Source: Girardinichthys multiradiatus (Eukaryota > Chordata > Actinopteri > Cyprinodontiformes > Goodeidae). Taken from it: 64,000 bases of DNA. The position numbers were made by a program, and so were the translations under genes. The stretch lies in contig NC_061806.1 of assembly GCF_021462225.1 (NCBI RefSeq), positions 5,204,734 to 5,268,733 on the forward strand, written 5' to 3'. Positions 35,545 through 45,669 of this stretch are shown in pieces; position 1 is the first letter of the stretch; every line of letters begins with the position of its first letter. Under the pieces are notes generated by a model that worked only from the letters and a program-made list of their open reading frames with translations, was not told the origin of the DNA and made no database searches.

Positions 35545-37218
35545 TGTTATGATTCTGGCATGTCAGCTCTACCCTGTCTCCCTGGCTGCAATCAGCAGAT
35601 TAGATGCACCTGGTGGCTGCTGCGGTGTAGTGCAATTTGTGGAATGCCAAGCACCTGTGTCTTCCCTGATATATACTGACACTGACAAGCAGACGGTGCC
35701 AGATTTATGAAAGCCATTCGTGTGAGTAGATATCCAGCGTTCCTTCCTGTCTGATCATTGTTCTTGACCTTGCCTTGCCTTTTGGATTTATGCCTCTGCC
35801 TGCTCCCTGTTGGACTATTTGAATTTTGGTTGTCGACCTTGTTTCCTGCATCTGGTTTATGCCTCTGCCTGCCCCTTGCCTGACGCCTCTTGAGATAACA
35901 GTTAAAAATAGATATCCCTTACCACTCATGAAGACAGCTTTTGATCAGATCCAGGGAGCCAAGATATTTTCTAAGCTGGATCTAAGGAATGCATATCATC
36001 AAGTCCGAATCAGAGAAGGAGATGAGTGGAAAACGGCTTTCAACATTCCCACGGGCCATTATGAATACAAGGTCATGCCATTTGGACTTTCTAACGCTCC
36101 TGCAGTTTTTCAGTCATTGGTCAATGACGTTCTAAGAAACATAGTGGGTCAATTCGTATTTGTTTATCTTGATGACATACTGATTTATTCTCAAGATCTG
36201 GAAACCCACAGAAAACATGTCAGAGTTGTTCTCCTGCGTCTTCTCCAAAACCAGTTGTTCGTCAAGGCAGAGAAATGTGAGTTCCACATAACTACCACTT
36301 CCTTTTTGGACTTCATCATTTCCCCATATCAAGTGCTTGTCGACCCCTCCAAGGTCAAGGCCATATTGGAATGGCCTGTTCCAACTGATCGCAAGCAGCT
36401 TCAAAGATTTCTGGGCTTCGCAAACTTCTATAGGAGGTTTATTAGAAATTACAGCCTGGTTGCTACTCCCCTAAACTCTCTTACCTCTTCCAAGGTGACA
36501 TTTGTGTGGATTAAGGATGCAGAGAAGGCCTTCAATAGGTTAAAAGAACTCTTCATGTCAGCTCCAGTGTTACGGTCTCCTGACCCAGAGAGACAGTTTA
36601 TCGTGGAGGTGGATGCCTCAAGCACTGGGGTCGGAGCTGTATTAAGTCAAAGAGGTGAGGATGATCGTGTTCACCCATGTGCCTTCATTTCAAGGACTCT
36701 GTCACAGGCTGAGCGGAATTACGACGTGGGATACAAATAATTATTGGCTGTCAAGTTGGCGTTGACAGAGTGGAGACATTGGCTGGAGGGTACTAAGGAG
36801 CCGTTTATGGTGTGGACTGACCATAAGAACTTAAGAGTACCTGAAATCAGCAAAACGGCTAAACCTAAGACAGGCTAGGTGGGCTTTGTTTTTCGGTCGT
36901 TTTAATGTCTTCCTATCTTACAGGCCAGGGAGTAAAAATGGCAAACCCGATGCGCTATCCCGGATTCAAGAGCCTGAAGAATCTCAGTCTGCGGGTGAAG
37001 AGGAGTTTATCCTTCCTGAAACCGTCAGGTTGTCTGTGTCCCGAGTGGAGGTGGAAAGGGAGGTCCAGGAAGCCATAAGAGATCTGCCTATCCCACCATC
37101 ATGTCCACCTGACCGCTGTTTTGTCCCTGAACGCCTTGTGCCTAAGGTACTGGAGTCTTGTCATTGCTCTTGTTTAGTTTGTCATCCAGGAATCAGCAGA
37201 ACCATTCAGACAGTTCGA
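35545..37218 (+). mobile_element. Ty3/gypsy fragment: LTR piece, RT, RNase H, integrase start
   Basis: The fragment begins TGTTATGATTCTGG, an LTR-type start (35545-35890), and jumps directly into RT. A 304-codon frame (35826-36740) covers '[18 protein letters not shown]', '[14 protein letters not shown]' (motif A), '[13 protein letters not shown]', 'YLDDILIYS' (catalytic, 36165-36176), the thumb and '[16 protein letters not shown]' (RNase H). A stop ends it at 36740; later frames retain 'SYRPGSKNGKPDALSR' and a scrap of integrase zinc finger. Gag, protease and the right LTR are missing. RT is well preserved compared with the gypsy at 11.5 kb. Confidence 0.9.
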
Positions 37219-38506
37219 ACTCCACCATCTCTGTCCCTCTTTCTTTTCTGACCCCTTCCTGCTGGCTCACTGTCTTCCTTCTCCATCTGGTTGCCCACCG
37301 CTCCGCTTGGCCCTGGAGTGTCCTCAGGGATGGAGGCAATTAGGACAGGAGGTGTTGTGGAAGGCCTCTGTCCCAACATCTCATCCATAAGGACAAACCA
37401 GGGCCAAGTAGCAGCAGTGGGCTTTTCATTGACTCCCTCTCCTGACCCTGGATAGTTGCAATCCTAAAGTTAGAAGGAAGAAAAAAAAAATTTACTAAAC
37501 AGAAAAACCAACAAGACTTTTAGAAATAGTTTTTTATTTGTGTGTGACATGATAACTTCTGAACATGCTTTATATTTATTTATTTATTTTTTTTTTATTG
37601 TCCCACATTGTTTTGGCCTGCAAATGGGGTGACCTTCCCCTGTTGGGCCATCTTCTCCAGAGTTGGCCTAAACCGAAAGAAGTATGTTAATCACTGGATG
37701 GATATTTATGAAGGTTAGAAAGATAGGAGCTATTGAAACTCGACAGAAACCGACTGCAAAGAATGTTGTTATTGTACCTCCAAGCCACGGTGGCTGAGTT
37801 TTTAGCTCCAGTAAAAAGATGGTGGTTCTCACCCCTGAGCTTAATAAACTGGCCTGTCTGCTCCTTTGTACCTAAAAAAATATGAAAATACCCCAAAAAA
37901 ATATCAAAGCAAAAATAAAGCCTTTTTTAATTTTACATTTGTCTTAATTTGAAGAAAATATTAAAATATTTCTATGCAAATGTCTAGAACAAGCTCTTTC
38001 AAACTTTTAACTTCTTTACTGAGATTCACTTACATTTGGAGGTGTATTCCTCGTCGGGTGTACCTGGAATCAGAAATTACAATGCTAACTGAAATATAAA
38101 TAAACTTTTAAAACATATAGCACATTTCTTCATTAAAAATGAATATTGAAAAGCTTATTTATTCTCAATCACACTCTCCAGCGATACAGTTGGATTACAT
38201 AAAACTGTCAATTTATTCTGGTTAACCTTAATATCACCTGAAATGTTAAATCGATTTTCAGTAACAATTAAAATAATAACATAAACTGTTAGAAATCACT
38301 TGTGTTAAACGTTCACTGTGATGACTGCCAGCGGGAGCTTAGTGCCGGGAGTCCGATCAGATATCTCCAGGTTTAGCTCGCCCCACCGCCGGTAGGGCTG
38401 GCAAGGCAAGCCAGTTACTACGGTGGGAACAGAAAACTCTGAACACGTCAGAGCACGTTTGAAATTAAACGATGTCTAGATAAATCAAGCAGATATTTCA
38501 CGTCTA

Positions 38507-40116
38507 CAGGTCCTTCTCAAAATATTAGCATATTGTGATAAAGTTCATTATTTTCCATAATGTCATGATGAAAATTTAACAGTCATATATTTTAGATTCA
38601 TTGCACACTAACTGAAATATTTCAGGTCTTTTATTGTCTTAATACGGAGGATTTTGGCATACAGCTCATGAAAACCCAAAATTCCTATCTCACAAAATTA
38701 GCATATTTCATCCAACCAATAAAAGAAAAGTGTTTTTAATACAAAAAACGTCAACCTTCAAATAATCGTGTATGGTTATGCACTCAATACTTGGTCGGGA
38801 ATCCTTTGGCAGAAATGACTGCTTCAATGCGGCGTGGCATGGAGACAATCAGCCTGTGGCACTGCTGAGGTCTTATGGAGGCCCAGGATGCTTCGATAGC
38901 GGCCTTTAGCTCATCCAGAGTGTTGGGTCTTGAGTCTCTCAACGTTCTCTTCACAATATCCCACAGATTCTCTATGGGGTTCAGGTCAGGAGAGTTGGCA
39001 GGCCAATTGAGCACAGTGATACCATGGTCAGTAAACCATTTACCAGTGGTTTTGGCACTGTGAGCAGGTGCCAGGTCGTGCTGAAAAATGAAATCTTCAT
39101 CTCCATAAAGCTTTTCAGCAGATGGAAGCATGAAGTGCTCCAAAATCTCCTGATAGCTAGCTGCATTGACCCTGCCCTTGATAAAACACAGTGGACCAAC
39201 ACCAGCAGCTGACACGGCACCCCAGACCATCACTGACTGTAGGTACTTGACACTGGACTTCTGGCATTTTGGTATTTCCTTCTCCCCAGTCTTCCTCCAG
39301 ACTCTGGCACCTTGATTTCCGTATGACATGCAGAATTTGCTTTCATCTGAAAAAAGTACTTTGGACCACTGAGCAACAGTCCAGTGCTGCTTCTCTGTAG
39401 CCCAGGTCAGGCGCTTCTGCCACTGTTTCTGGTTCAAAAGTGGCTTGACCAGGGGAATGCGGCACCTGTAGCCCATTTCCTGCACACACCTGTGCACAGT
39501 GGCTCTGGATGTTTCTACTCCAGACTCAGTCCACTGCTTCCGCAGGTCCCCCAAGGTCTGGAATCGGCCCTTCTCCACAATCTTCGTCAGGGTCCGGTCA
39601 CCTCTTCTCGTTGTGCAGCGTTTTCTGCCACACTTTTTCCTTCCCACAGACTTCCCACTGAGGTGCCTTGATACAGCACTCTGGGAACAACCTATTCGTT
39701 CAGACATTTCTTTCTGTGTCTTACCCTCTTGCTTGAGGGTGTCAATAGTGGCCTTCTGGACAGCAGTCAGGTCGGCAGTTTTACCCATGATTGGGGTTTT
39801 GAGTGATGAACCAGGCTGGGAGTTTTAAACGCCTCAGGAATCTTTTGCAGGTGTTTAGAGTTAACTCGTTGATTCAGATGATTAGGTTCATAGCTCGTTT
39901 AGAGACCCTTTTAATGATATGCTAATTTTGTGAGATAGGAATTTTGGGTTTTCATGAGCTGTATGCCAAAATCATCTGTATTAAGACAATAAAAGACCTG
40001 AAATATTTCAGTTAGTGTGCAATGAATCTAAAATATATGAATGTTACATTTTCATCATTACATTATGGAAAATAATGAACTTCATCACAATATGCTAATA
40101 TTTTGAGAAGGACCTG
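38507..40116 (-). mobile_element. Complete Tc1-like transposon, 1610 bp
   Basis: The ends CAGGTCCTTCTCAAAATATT and its reverse complement are flanked by TA (38505-38506 and 40117-40118). The inverted repeats are about 205 bp each and differ at roughly six positions by eye. A single intact transposase lies inside on the minus strand. Low arm divergence and an open gene suggest a young insertion. Confidence 0.97.
38784..39788 (-). CDS. Tc1-like transposase, intact, 334 aa
   Basis: The protein cuts and joins the element at TA sites. Residues 1-110 carry paired helix-turn-helix domains ('MSERIGCSQSAVSRHLSG' is the first) with a basic stretch at 46-62. The catalytic DD34E triad is complete: D148 ('LFSDES'), D238 ('FQHDLAPAHSA') and E273 ('SPDLNPIENLW'). 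The frame opens with MGKTADLT and ends PTKY without breaks, within the usual 330-345 aa for Tc1 transposases. It is probably capable of activity; that is inference from intactness. Confidence 0.95.
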   Translation of the reverse strand: MGKTADLTAVQKATIDTLKQEGKTQKEMSERIGCSQSAVSRHLSGKSVGRKKCGRKRCTTRRGDRTLTKIVEKGRFQTLGDLRKQWTESGVETSRATVHRCVQEMGYRCRIPLVKPLLNQKQWQKRLTWATEKQHWTVAQWSKVLFSDESKFCMSYGNQGARVWRKTGEKEIPKCQKSSVKYLQSVMVWGAVSAAGVGPLCFIKGRVNAASYQEILEHFMLPSAEKLYGDEDFIFQHDLAPAHSAKTTGKWFTDHGITVLNWPANSPDLNPIENLWDIVKRTLRDSRPNTLDELKAAIEASWASIRPQQCHRLIVSMPRRIEAVISAKGFPTKY

Positions 40117-40445
40117 TAGTTATATTCCCGCACTAAAAACATTGTCGAAGTTAATTTGTGTCACAGAAAGTGTAATTTTCCACAATTTACTCACAGCTTT
40201 TGTTGCTATGGTCCGCCATGGCTTCCCCTGCTTGACCAATCCGCTTCGACCCGCAATGAATGGTGGGAAATGATGGGCTGCGAAGGATACTCACGACCCA
40301 TCCTTCAAATCGGGAAAAAGAAGGACACATTTGTCGGCCGCATTTGAGGGAGTCTCGGAATGATTCATGAATTGGGACAGCCTTCGTCGCCGCGCTGTAA
40401 CGTAATCAGCCTAAAAATACGGCCCTCGAAGGATGCAGCCCCTGA

Positions 40446-40572
40446 GGCTGAATTCCGGGTCAGCCTCGGCATTGGTACATTCCCTTTCCGGTTGATTTTC
40501 TGAAATGTAAATTTGTTTTCTGAAATGTAAATTTGTTTCGATACTTGTAAAACTGTGCAACCCCCGGCCACC
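40446..40572 (-). mobile_element. Fragment of another DNA-type repeat
   Basis: Between the Harbinger end and resumed ERV RT lie 127 bp that fit neither. On the minus strand they begin GGTGGCCGGGGGTTGCAC and contain two copies of AAACAAATTTACATTTCAGA. The same kind of start occurs on some fish DNA-transposon ends. The opposite end is not present, so it is a remnant. Confidence 0.45.
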
Positions 40573-41412
40573 GTAAGTTAGTCCAAGGAAGGACATCATT
40601 TGCTTTTTTGTTACTGATTTTGGAACTTGTAATATTGCAGTCTTCCTTTCTTCTACAATTGTGCGTCCCCCTGCGCTAAGATTGTGGCCTAGGTATTTAA
40701 CCTCATTTTTACACAACTGAAGTTTCTTTTTACTGACTTTGTGTCCCTCTTCTGCTAAATGTTTTAATAATGCTATTGTGTCATTTTTGCAGGTCTCCTC
40801 ATCAGGGGAGGCTAATAGCACATCATCAACATATAATAAACCCTGACTACCTCCTGGAGGGTCAAACGTGGCCATACTTGCACTCATTACCTGAGAGTAT
40901 ATAGTTGGACTTTCACAGTAGCCTTGAGGTAATCTGGTATAAGTATATTTTTGTCCCTCAAAGGTGAATGCAAACCAGAACTGACTATCTTTATCTACAG
41001 GTACAGAGAAAAATGCATTGCTTATATCAACTACAGTAAATATTCTAGCATCTGGTCTTAGGGAATTTAATAATGTATAAGGATCAGGAACACATGGTGC
41101 TCTCTGAACAACTGCATTATTAACTACCTGTAAGTCTTGTACCATGCGCCATCCTATTGATGGAGCTTGTTTTTTAACTGGAAAAATGGGGGTGTTACAT
41201 GGTGAGTCCTCACATTTTATTATCACCCCTGCAGTTATTAAATCCTTTATTACTGGTTTTATTCCTTCACGTGCATCATGTTTCAAAGGGTACTGTTTTA
41301 CACTGGGCCTGTATTCTGTTTTTGCTCTAATTTGGACAGGTAACACTCCTTTTACTAAACCCACATCAGTAGGGTCTTTTGACCATAACTTATCAGGAAC
41401 TTCACTCAAGAA
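40573..41412 (-). pseudogene. Inner ERV reverse transcriptase, fingers and palm
   Basis: The frame from 41409 carries 'QYPLKHDAREGIKPVIKDLI', 'GWRMVQDLQVVNNAV' (fingers), 'FTVVDISNAFFSVPVD' (motif A), 'LPQGYCESPTIYSQV' and 'LLYVDDVLLAS' (motif C, about 40823-40834). It ends at 'MSFLGLT', where foreign sequence begins. The thumb and connection up to RNase H are missing on both sides of the Harbinger. The palm itself is unbroken. Confidence 0.9.
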
Positions 41413-41527
41413 TTGTTCCTCCTGTTCAGTAAGGAATATTTCTCATTGTTGCTTTGTATGCAAATGTATCCTTTCCTGTACTGGCACTGTCCAAAATAAT
41501 AATTTTCTAGTTAATCCTGTGGATGCA

Positions 41528-42270
41528 CTACTTTCTGTATTCATTGTTGTTGCAAACCAGTCTTTGGCAACTTTTCCCCTCTGCACTATTCTTCCCATGT
41601 CCTGCGACTTGAGTTCTTTTTCCTTGAATAAAGAGCTTCCTAGTGTCTTCCGCTAACACTACTTCAACAACTGATGTACTGTTCCCATCTGCATAAACAT
41701 AAGTTACCATGACTTTGGTGGGGGTTACTTTAGTTAATGCTTCTTCATAAGTTTTATCTGGTCCAGGAGTATTTTTATACCACATGGTAATATGTAGATC
41801 ATCTGGTGTCATCTGATCTTGTAGTCGAGTTATGACATTTCTTCCTTCTGTTAATAAAGCTGTCCCTATGTCTAGTGGTGGCTTATTTGGAACATCCAGT
41901 GAATAGTGGTAATAAGGTGGTCCCACTCCTTTTAACACGAAATAATCTCCTTGGCTGAGTTCTGCTTTTCTCTTTACTACAATATGTCCTTCTGAGGTCA
42001 GAATTAATGCTAACCCCAGATGTAGTAATCCATCTCGTCCCAATAGATTTACCGGACACTCAGGGAACATTAGAATAGATAGCTGACATGACTGTCCATT
42101 GGGATGTCTTATCCAAACTGGTTCAGACTCACAGACTTGTGTCAACTTCCCACTAGCTGACCTTACTGTTATTTGTTGATCACTAAGTCTGGAATTTGAG
42201 ATTGTTTCTCTACAGGTGGTCCTGCATGCTCCGTTATCACAAAGAAAAGTAATTGATTTTCCATTTAATA
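41528..42270 (-). pseudogene. Inner ERV protease and upstream pol
   Basis: The minus frame includes a candidate active site 'FLCDNGACR' (about 42225-42245), where retroviral aspartic proteases have D-T/S-G-A. It continues with 'CPVNLLGRDGLL', the C-terminal 'LLGRD' block. The Asn in place of Thr/Ser may inactivate the enzyme or reflect decay. The rest of the frame leads toward RT, with a stop before 41410. Cleavage of Gag-Pol would be its role. Confidence 0.7.
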
Positions 42271-42399
42271 ATAAGGTAACTTCAGGTTTTATGCTATCTA
42301 GGGAGAGAAGGTCGTGGAAATTTAGGAGGACATCCTGCCCCTGTGTTTTTGTTTTTGTTTTTTTTTTATTGGTGTCCCAGGTACTATGAACAATTTAAC

Positions 42400-43143
42400 T
42401 TGTTTTCTGTCCTAGTCATGCTGAATCATTATTTCTCCGTTCAGGACAATCTCTGGCCATATGTCCTTCTTTTCCACAACACCAGCACCCTGAGGTGCAT
42501 TGTCTGTAATTTCCTCTGCTCACTCCTCTCTGACACCTGCGGTTTTGTCCTCTGCCTCTAAATCTTCCTCTTCCTCTATTGTTTTGATAATAAATCTGTT
42601 ATTCTTCTTCTTCTTGCTGAAAAAAGGTGTTGACTATCTTTTTTTTTTTGTTTTTTGTTTTTTATCCTTCATTACTTTTTCTGCATGGAGGGCCTGATTT
42701 ACATAGTCTTCTAGATTTGTTGTGGGGAACCCTATAAAATGTCTCCTTACCCAGGTATTAATTGCATCCCTGGAACCAGCATGCAGTGCATTTTTTAACT
42801 GCTGTCGATAAGCTCCTTGCTCGTTTTCATCTACTTGTAGACCACTATGTATTTTAAACACTTTTGTCAGTCTAATCCTATATTCTTCAAAAGGTTCTTC
42901 CTCTTTTTGTTTCACTCTGGCTATTTCTGCGTAGTCAGCTCTGTGTCTGTACCTGACTGTAAGCCTATCGATTAATCCCCTCACTCTGTTTGTTCTGCTG
43001 TTAAAAAGAGTAAAATATTTTCTAAGGTTACTCAGAGAAAAAAAACCCGTGTCATGCCATGAACCTCCGTGACATGCTGTATCAACAGCCTTCAGCGTCT
43101 CAAAACAATAAAAAAAATAAATAAATAAACACAAATAAAACAT
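42400..43143 (-). pseudogene. Inner ERV gag: capsid C-terminus and zinc knuckle
   Basis: A 169-codon frame (43143-42634) contains a capsid C-terminal-like region: 'YAEIARVKQKEEEPFEEYRI', 'LKNALHAGSRDAINTWV', 'LEDYVNQALHAEKV', then a Lys-rich run. In another frame just downstream a CCHC knuckle is clear ('CWCCGKEGHMARDC', about 42444-42488). A T/A-rich tract near 42640 coincides with the frame change. Matrix and most of the capsid are missing or unreadable upstream. Confidence 0.75.
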
Positions 43144-43869
43144 ACATGAGGTACAGCCATGGTGGGGATGGATTTATTCACCAAAGGGACTCATTTTAGC
43201 CCATCCAATCCTGTCAAACCTCATCAGATCTCTGGTACAAAACAAAAACTTTCCACCTACTCTTTTTACTCCCTTTCTTTTGTCCTGCTGTTCTACTTTG
43301 CAAGTCCATCAAAATTACTCCTTAGCCTTCTGACCTTTTCTGCTTTCCACAAAAATGTCCATTCTTATCTCCTGCGTCACATCTCTCTCTTTTTAGTTAC
43401 TTTTAACCAATAATCTACATCCTCATAACCTTCTTTGTCCATTTTTCTTAAATCACGTATACTTTTAATGTACTTTTAATTATTGCATCCTATAGATTAA
43501 CTCATTTTTTAGAGTTTAAACGACCATCATAATGATATGTGGTTATCCATTTATCTAAATATTTAAATTTTTATATTTTAATTTGATCCCGTGCTTCTGT
43601 AAATTTCCAATCTTTGCATTGTTATTCATTTTTAGTTTATTTTACTCGCCCCTTTTCCCATTTTTTTTTTTTTTATTTAAATTTGGTCCAGCATATAAAT
43701 ACCTAGGGTATTCTAAATACTGGATTATTCTGCTCAGTAGGGTGACAGAAAAATCTCCGTTTGTGGTAATTCTCACTTCAGCTCTTTGCATCCACAAAGC
43801 TTAGTCACTTTCAATCCCACTGCTTTGGTATGAGGCAAAACCTAGTGGTTTAAATCATCCATTTATTTC

Positions 43870-44120
43870 TCACATGCACACATTTTAAACGCGGAATTTT
43901 CTTAGTATTTTTGTTTAAAATACTTAAACGCGGACTCCACCGTCCTTGAAACACGGAATTTTCAGTATTACTTTTTAATACTTAAGCAGGACTCCGCCGT
44001 CCTTGAAACACGGAATTTTCAGTATTACTTATTAATACTCAAGAGGACTCCGACATCCTTTACACACGGAATTTTTAGTATTTACTTCTTAATACTTTTC
44101 CAAGACTCCGCCGTCCTACT
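43870..44120 (-). repeat. Tandem repeat, about four units of 58 bp, in ERV leader
   Basis: Units are recognised by GGACTCCGCCGTCC-type cores near 43930, 43989, 44045 and 44104, each followed or preceded by CACGGAATTTTCAGTATT and TTAATACTT. The array lies between primer site and gag. Its role is unknown. Confidence 0.8.
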
Positions 44121-44376
44121 TTTACCTGTTAGGGCCTAGGATTCACAGGGTTTTATTTCACACAATGACCCCGGTCATTTGTCACACGTTTTAATCCAAA
44201 TTCAACTCACCACTTTGTCTTCTCCTCTCTCTCAGAGTTCCGTCAGCCGTCAGACCCCAGCGGGCAGGCCGAGATCCAGTCCCGGAAAGGGTCTGAGTCT
44301 TCCTGTTGAAGCCTGCCGTGCGCACGGTCTTTAATGGATTCCACCAACCTGCTGGAATCCTCAAGCATATTTGGAA

Positions 44377-44394
44377 TCCGGCTCCGAAGGACCA
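44377..44394 (-). promoter_or_regulatory. Primer binding site, tRNA-Tyr-like
   Basis: On the minus strand TGGTCCTTCGGAGCCGGA follows the 5' LTR after 6 nt. Animal tRNA-Tyr 3' ends would predict TGGTCCTTCGAGCCGGA, so there is one extra G. The site fits the minus-strand orientation of the provirus. Confidence 0.65.
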
Positions 44395-44400
44395 AATTAA

Positions 44401-44912
44401 TGTCAGGTTTAAACAACCTACAATACTTATAACATCACAAAAAGAAGAGAAAGACAAATAATTTGTTGTTTCACTCGCAGCGAGGAGAACGGACAGAGAT
44501 GTGTTATCAGTTACAAATCTCTCTACCGCTCTGAAAACCATCTATCCGACCCTCTCTTTTTATTATCTTTTCGGGGGTCCCTAATTACAAAGAACGTTAC
44601 TCTCTTAGGATGGGAAAAACAGCTGCATCGTAAACAGGTCATAAACACCATTATCTTTTAACAACACACTTCCACAGTCTCCTCCAATCTTAGGATCAGT
44701 GTGTCTTCGTTTAGCGCAATCAGCCTTCATCTTTATGACCTCCTCAACTGCGACCGTTTCCTTCTCAGCTCCATTTATGACCTTTGCCTGCAGACAACTC
44801 ACACATCCTTACTCACACAAACATCATGAAAGGTTATAAAATCAAATAGTCAAATGAAACAAAAGGAAAAATATAAGACAAAAGATTTAAACTATATACA
44901 ATTATTCCAACA
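44401..44912 (-). mobile_element. Inner ERV 5' LTR
   Basis: Partner of 30315-30825, with the same TGTCAGG...CCAACA ends on the plus strand. It is followed by the target duplicate ATCTG. Confidence 0.95.
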
Positions 44913-45450
44913 ATCTGATCTTGTATTGTGAAGGGTTGTCTAAAGGTATGCTGATTATTGCCTAAGTTGGTTCCAAGACTAACTTCACTTCACTTCCAGA
45001 TCATTCAAGATAATCCTTGGTTCTCAAACATAAACATTGCATGGTAATGTTGAATCACTCTTTTGGTTACGGTTTCAACCATCTTTAATCAACTTGTTTA
45101 TATTGTACACAGCCCGTTAGTCTTCTTCTTTAATTCTGCTTAGTACTTTAGTTGGATTGCTTTAGCATAGTGAAGAGTTTGTTGAATGATATTTGTTTGA
45201 CTTTGAGTTTACTTATTTTTGTTAATAAATTCTTGTATTTTAAGAAATTGTGTGAATTCATTCCATGTGTGTGCAGAGTTTTTGCTGTTCAATAATGTCA
45301 GAGCTTGGCTTACACCTTTCTATTTTGCTCTAATACCAACACCTTACTGGGCTGGTATTCACAGGATAACCCTTAACAGACCAAATTATTGTTTGATAAA
45401 ACATTAAAATATTAATATTAAATAATATTCTCAGATTCATAATCACAACA
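44913..45450 (+). mobile_element. Outer ERV 3' LTR, second part
   Basis: It continues the LTR cut at 30314 ('gatcttgtattgtgaagggttg') and parallels the solo LTR at 14010-14530 in reverse. An AATAAATTCTTG polyadenylation region lies near 45224. It ends CACAACA at 45450, matching the TGTTGT start of the reversed copy. Confidence 0.9.
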
Positions 45451-45669
45451 GGAATCACTTGGGTCCTTGATTTTGGGGATTTCTCTAATCAGTTCGTGCC
45501 CCACCCCCTAGTGTATGTTAGCATAAGTGAACTGTGTGGACTTTACTTTTTATCCTTTTCGGCTTCGAAGGAGCTGATTGCATTCAGTGGAGCGCAAAAG
45601 GTCATACATACAATGTTATACTTTTTTCTGATCCAATACAGCTTGAATGATTACATGTAATTCTCTTGT

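Larger units (their letters stand above)
37219..40219 (-). pseudogene. SANT/Myb-like protein gene of Harbinger, spliced
   Basis: Exons can be followed on the minus strand. Exon 1 is 40219-40195 ('MADHSNKS', donor GTGAGT) and exon 2 is 38063-38034 (acceptor TTCCAG, donor GTAAGT). Exon 3 is 37871-37778 ('FIKLRGENHHLFTGAKN', donor GTACAA), exon 4 starts near 37665 ('PTLEKMAQQGKVTP') and exon 5 covers about 37462-37219 ('TWPWFVLMDEMLGQRPS'). The order and phase are consistent and give the DNA-binding partner usual for Harbinger transposases. Exon 4 runs into an A-rich/TTTATT tract, and the C-terminus ends at the gypsy fragment, so it is probably broken. Confidence 0.65.
34219..40445. mobile_element. 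Harbinger-type DNA transposon, 6.2 kb, with nested insertions
   Basis: The ends TCAGGGGCTGCATCC...GGATGCAGCCCCTGA open about 780-bp terminal inverted repeats. Inside are a HARBI1-like transposase start on the plus strand and a SANT/Myb-like gene on the minus strand, the two-gene set typical of Harbinger elements. It interrupts the inner ERV pol. A gypsy fragment (35545-37218) replaced most of the transposase, and a Tc1-like element (38507-40116) sits in the right arm. A clean short target duplication is not visible. Confidence 0.85.
38060..40445 (-). repeat. Right long terminal inverted repeat of Harbinger, split by Tc1
   Basis: Without the Tc1 this arm is about 770 bp and mirrors 34219-34997. 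It carries the duplicate first exon of the SANT-like gene. The site holding the Tc1 reads cgtcTA...TAgttat. Confidence 0.9.
30315..44912 (-). mobile_element. Inner endogenous retrovirus with paired LTRs
   Basis: The provirus is bounded by 511-512 bp LTRs and a perfect 5-bp duplication ATCTG (30310-30314 and 44913-44917), so it is one insertion. Order on the minus strand is LTR, primer site, leader with tandem repeats, gag, protease, RT, RNase H, integrase, env, polypurine tract, LTR. A Harbinger element and a small fragment at 34219-40572 split RT from RNase H. Pol and most of env carry breaks. The LTRs differ by roughly 20 positions by eye, so the insertion is not recent. Confidence 0.95.

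Noticed and set aside
43870..44120. Regular repeats that might suggest a CRISPR array
   Set aside because: The units are contiguous without unique spacers, lie in an ERV leader and the genome is eukaryotic.
44191..44541. 116-codon minus frame across the 5' LTR of the inner ERV
   Set aside because: It spans LTR, primer site and leader, which are non-coding, and has no gag similarity.
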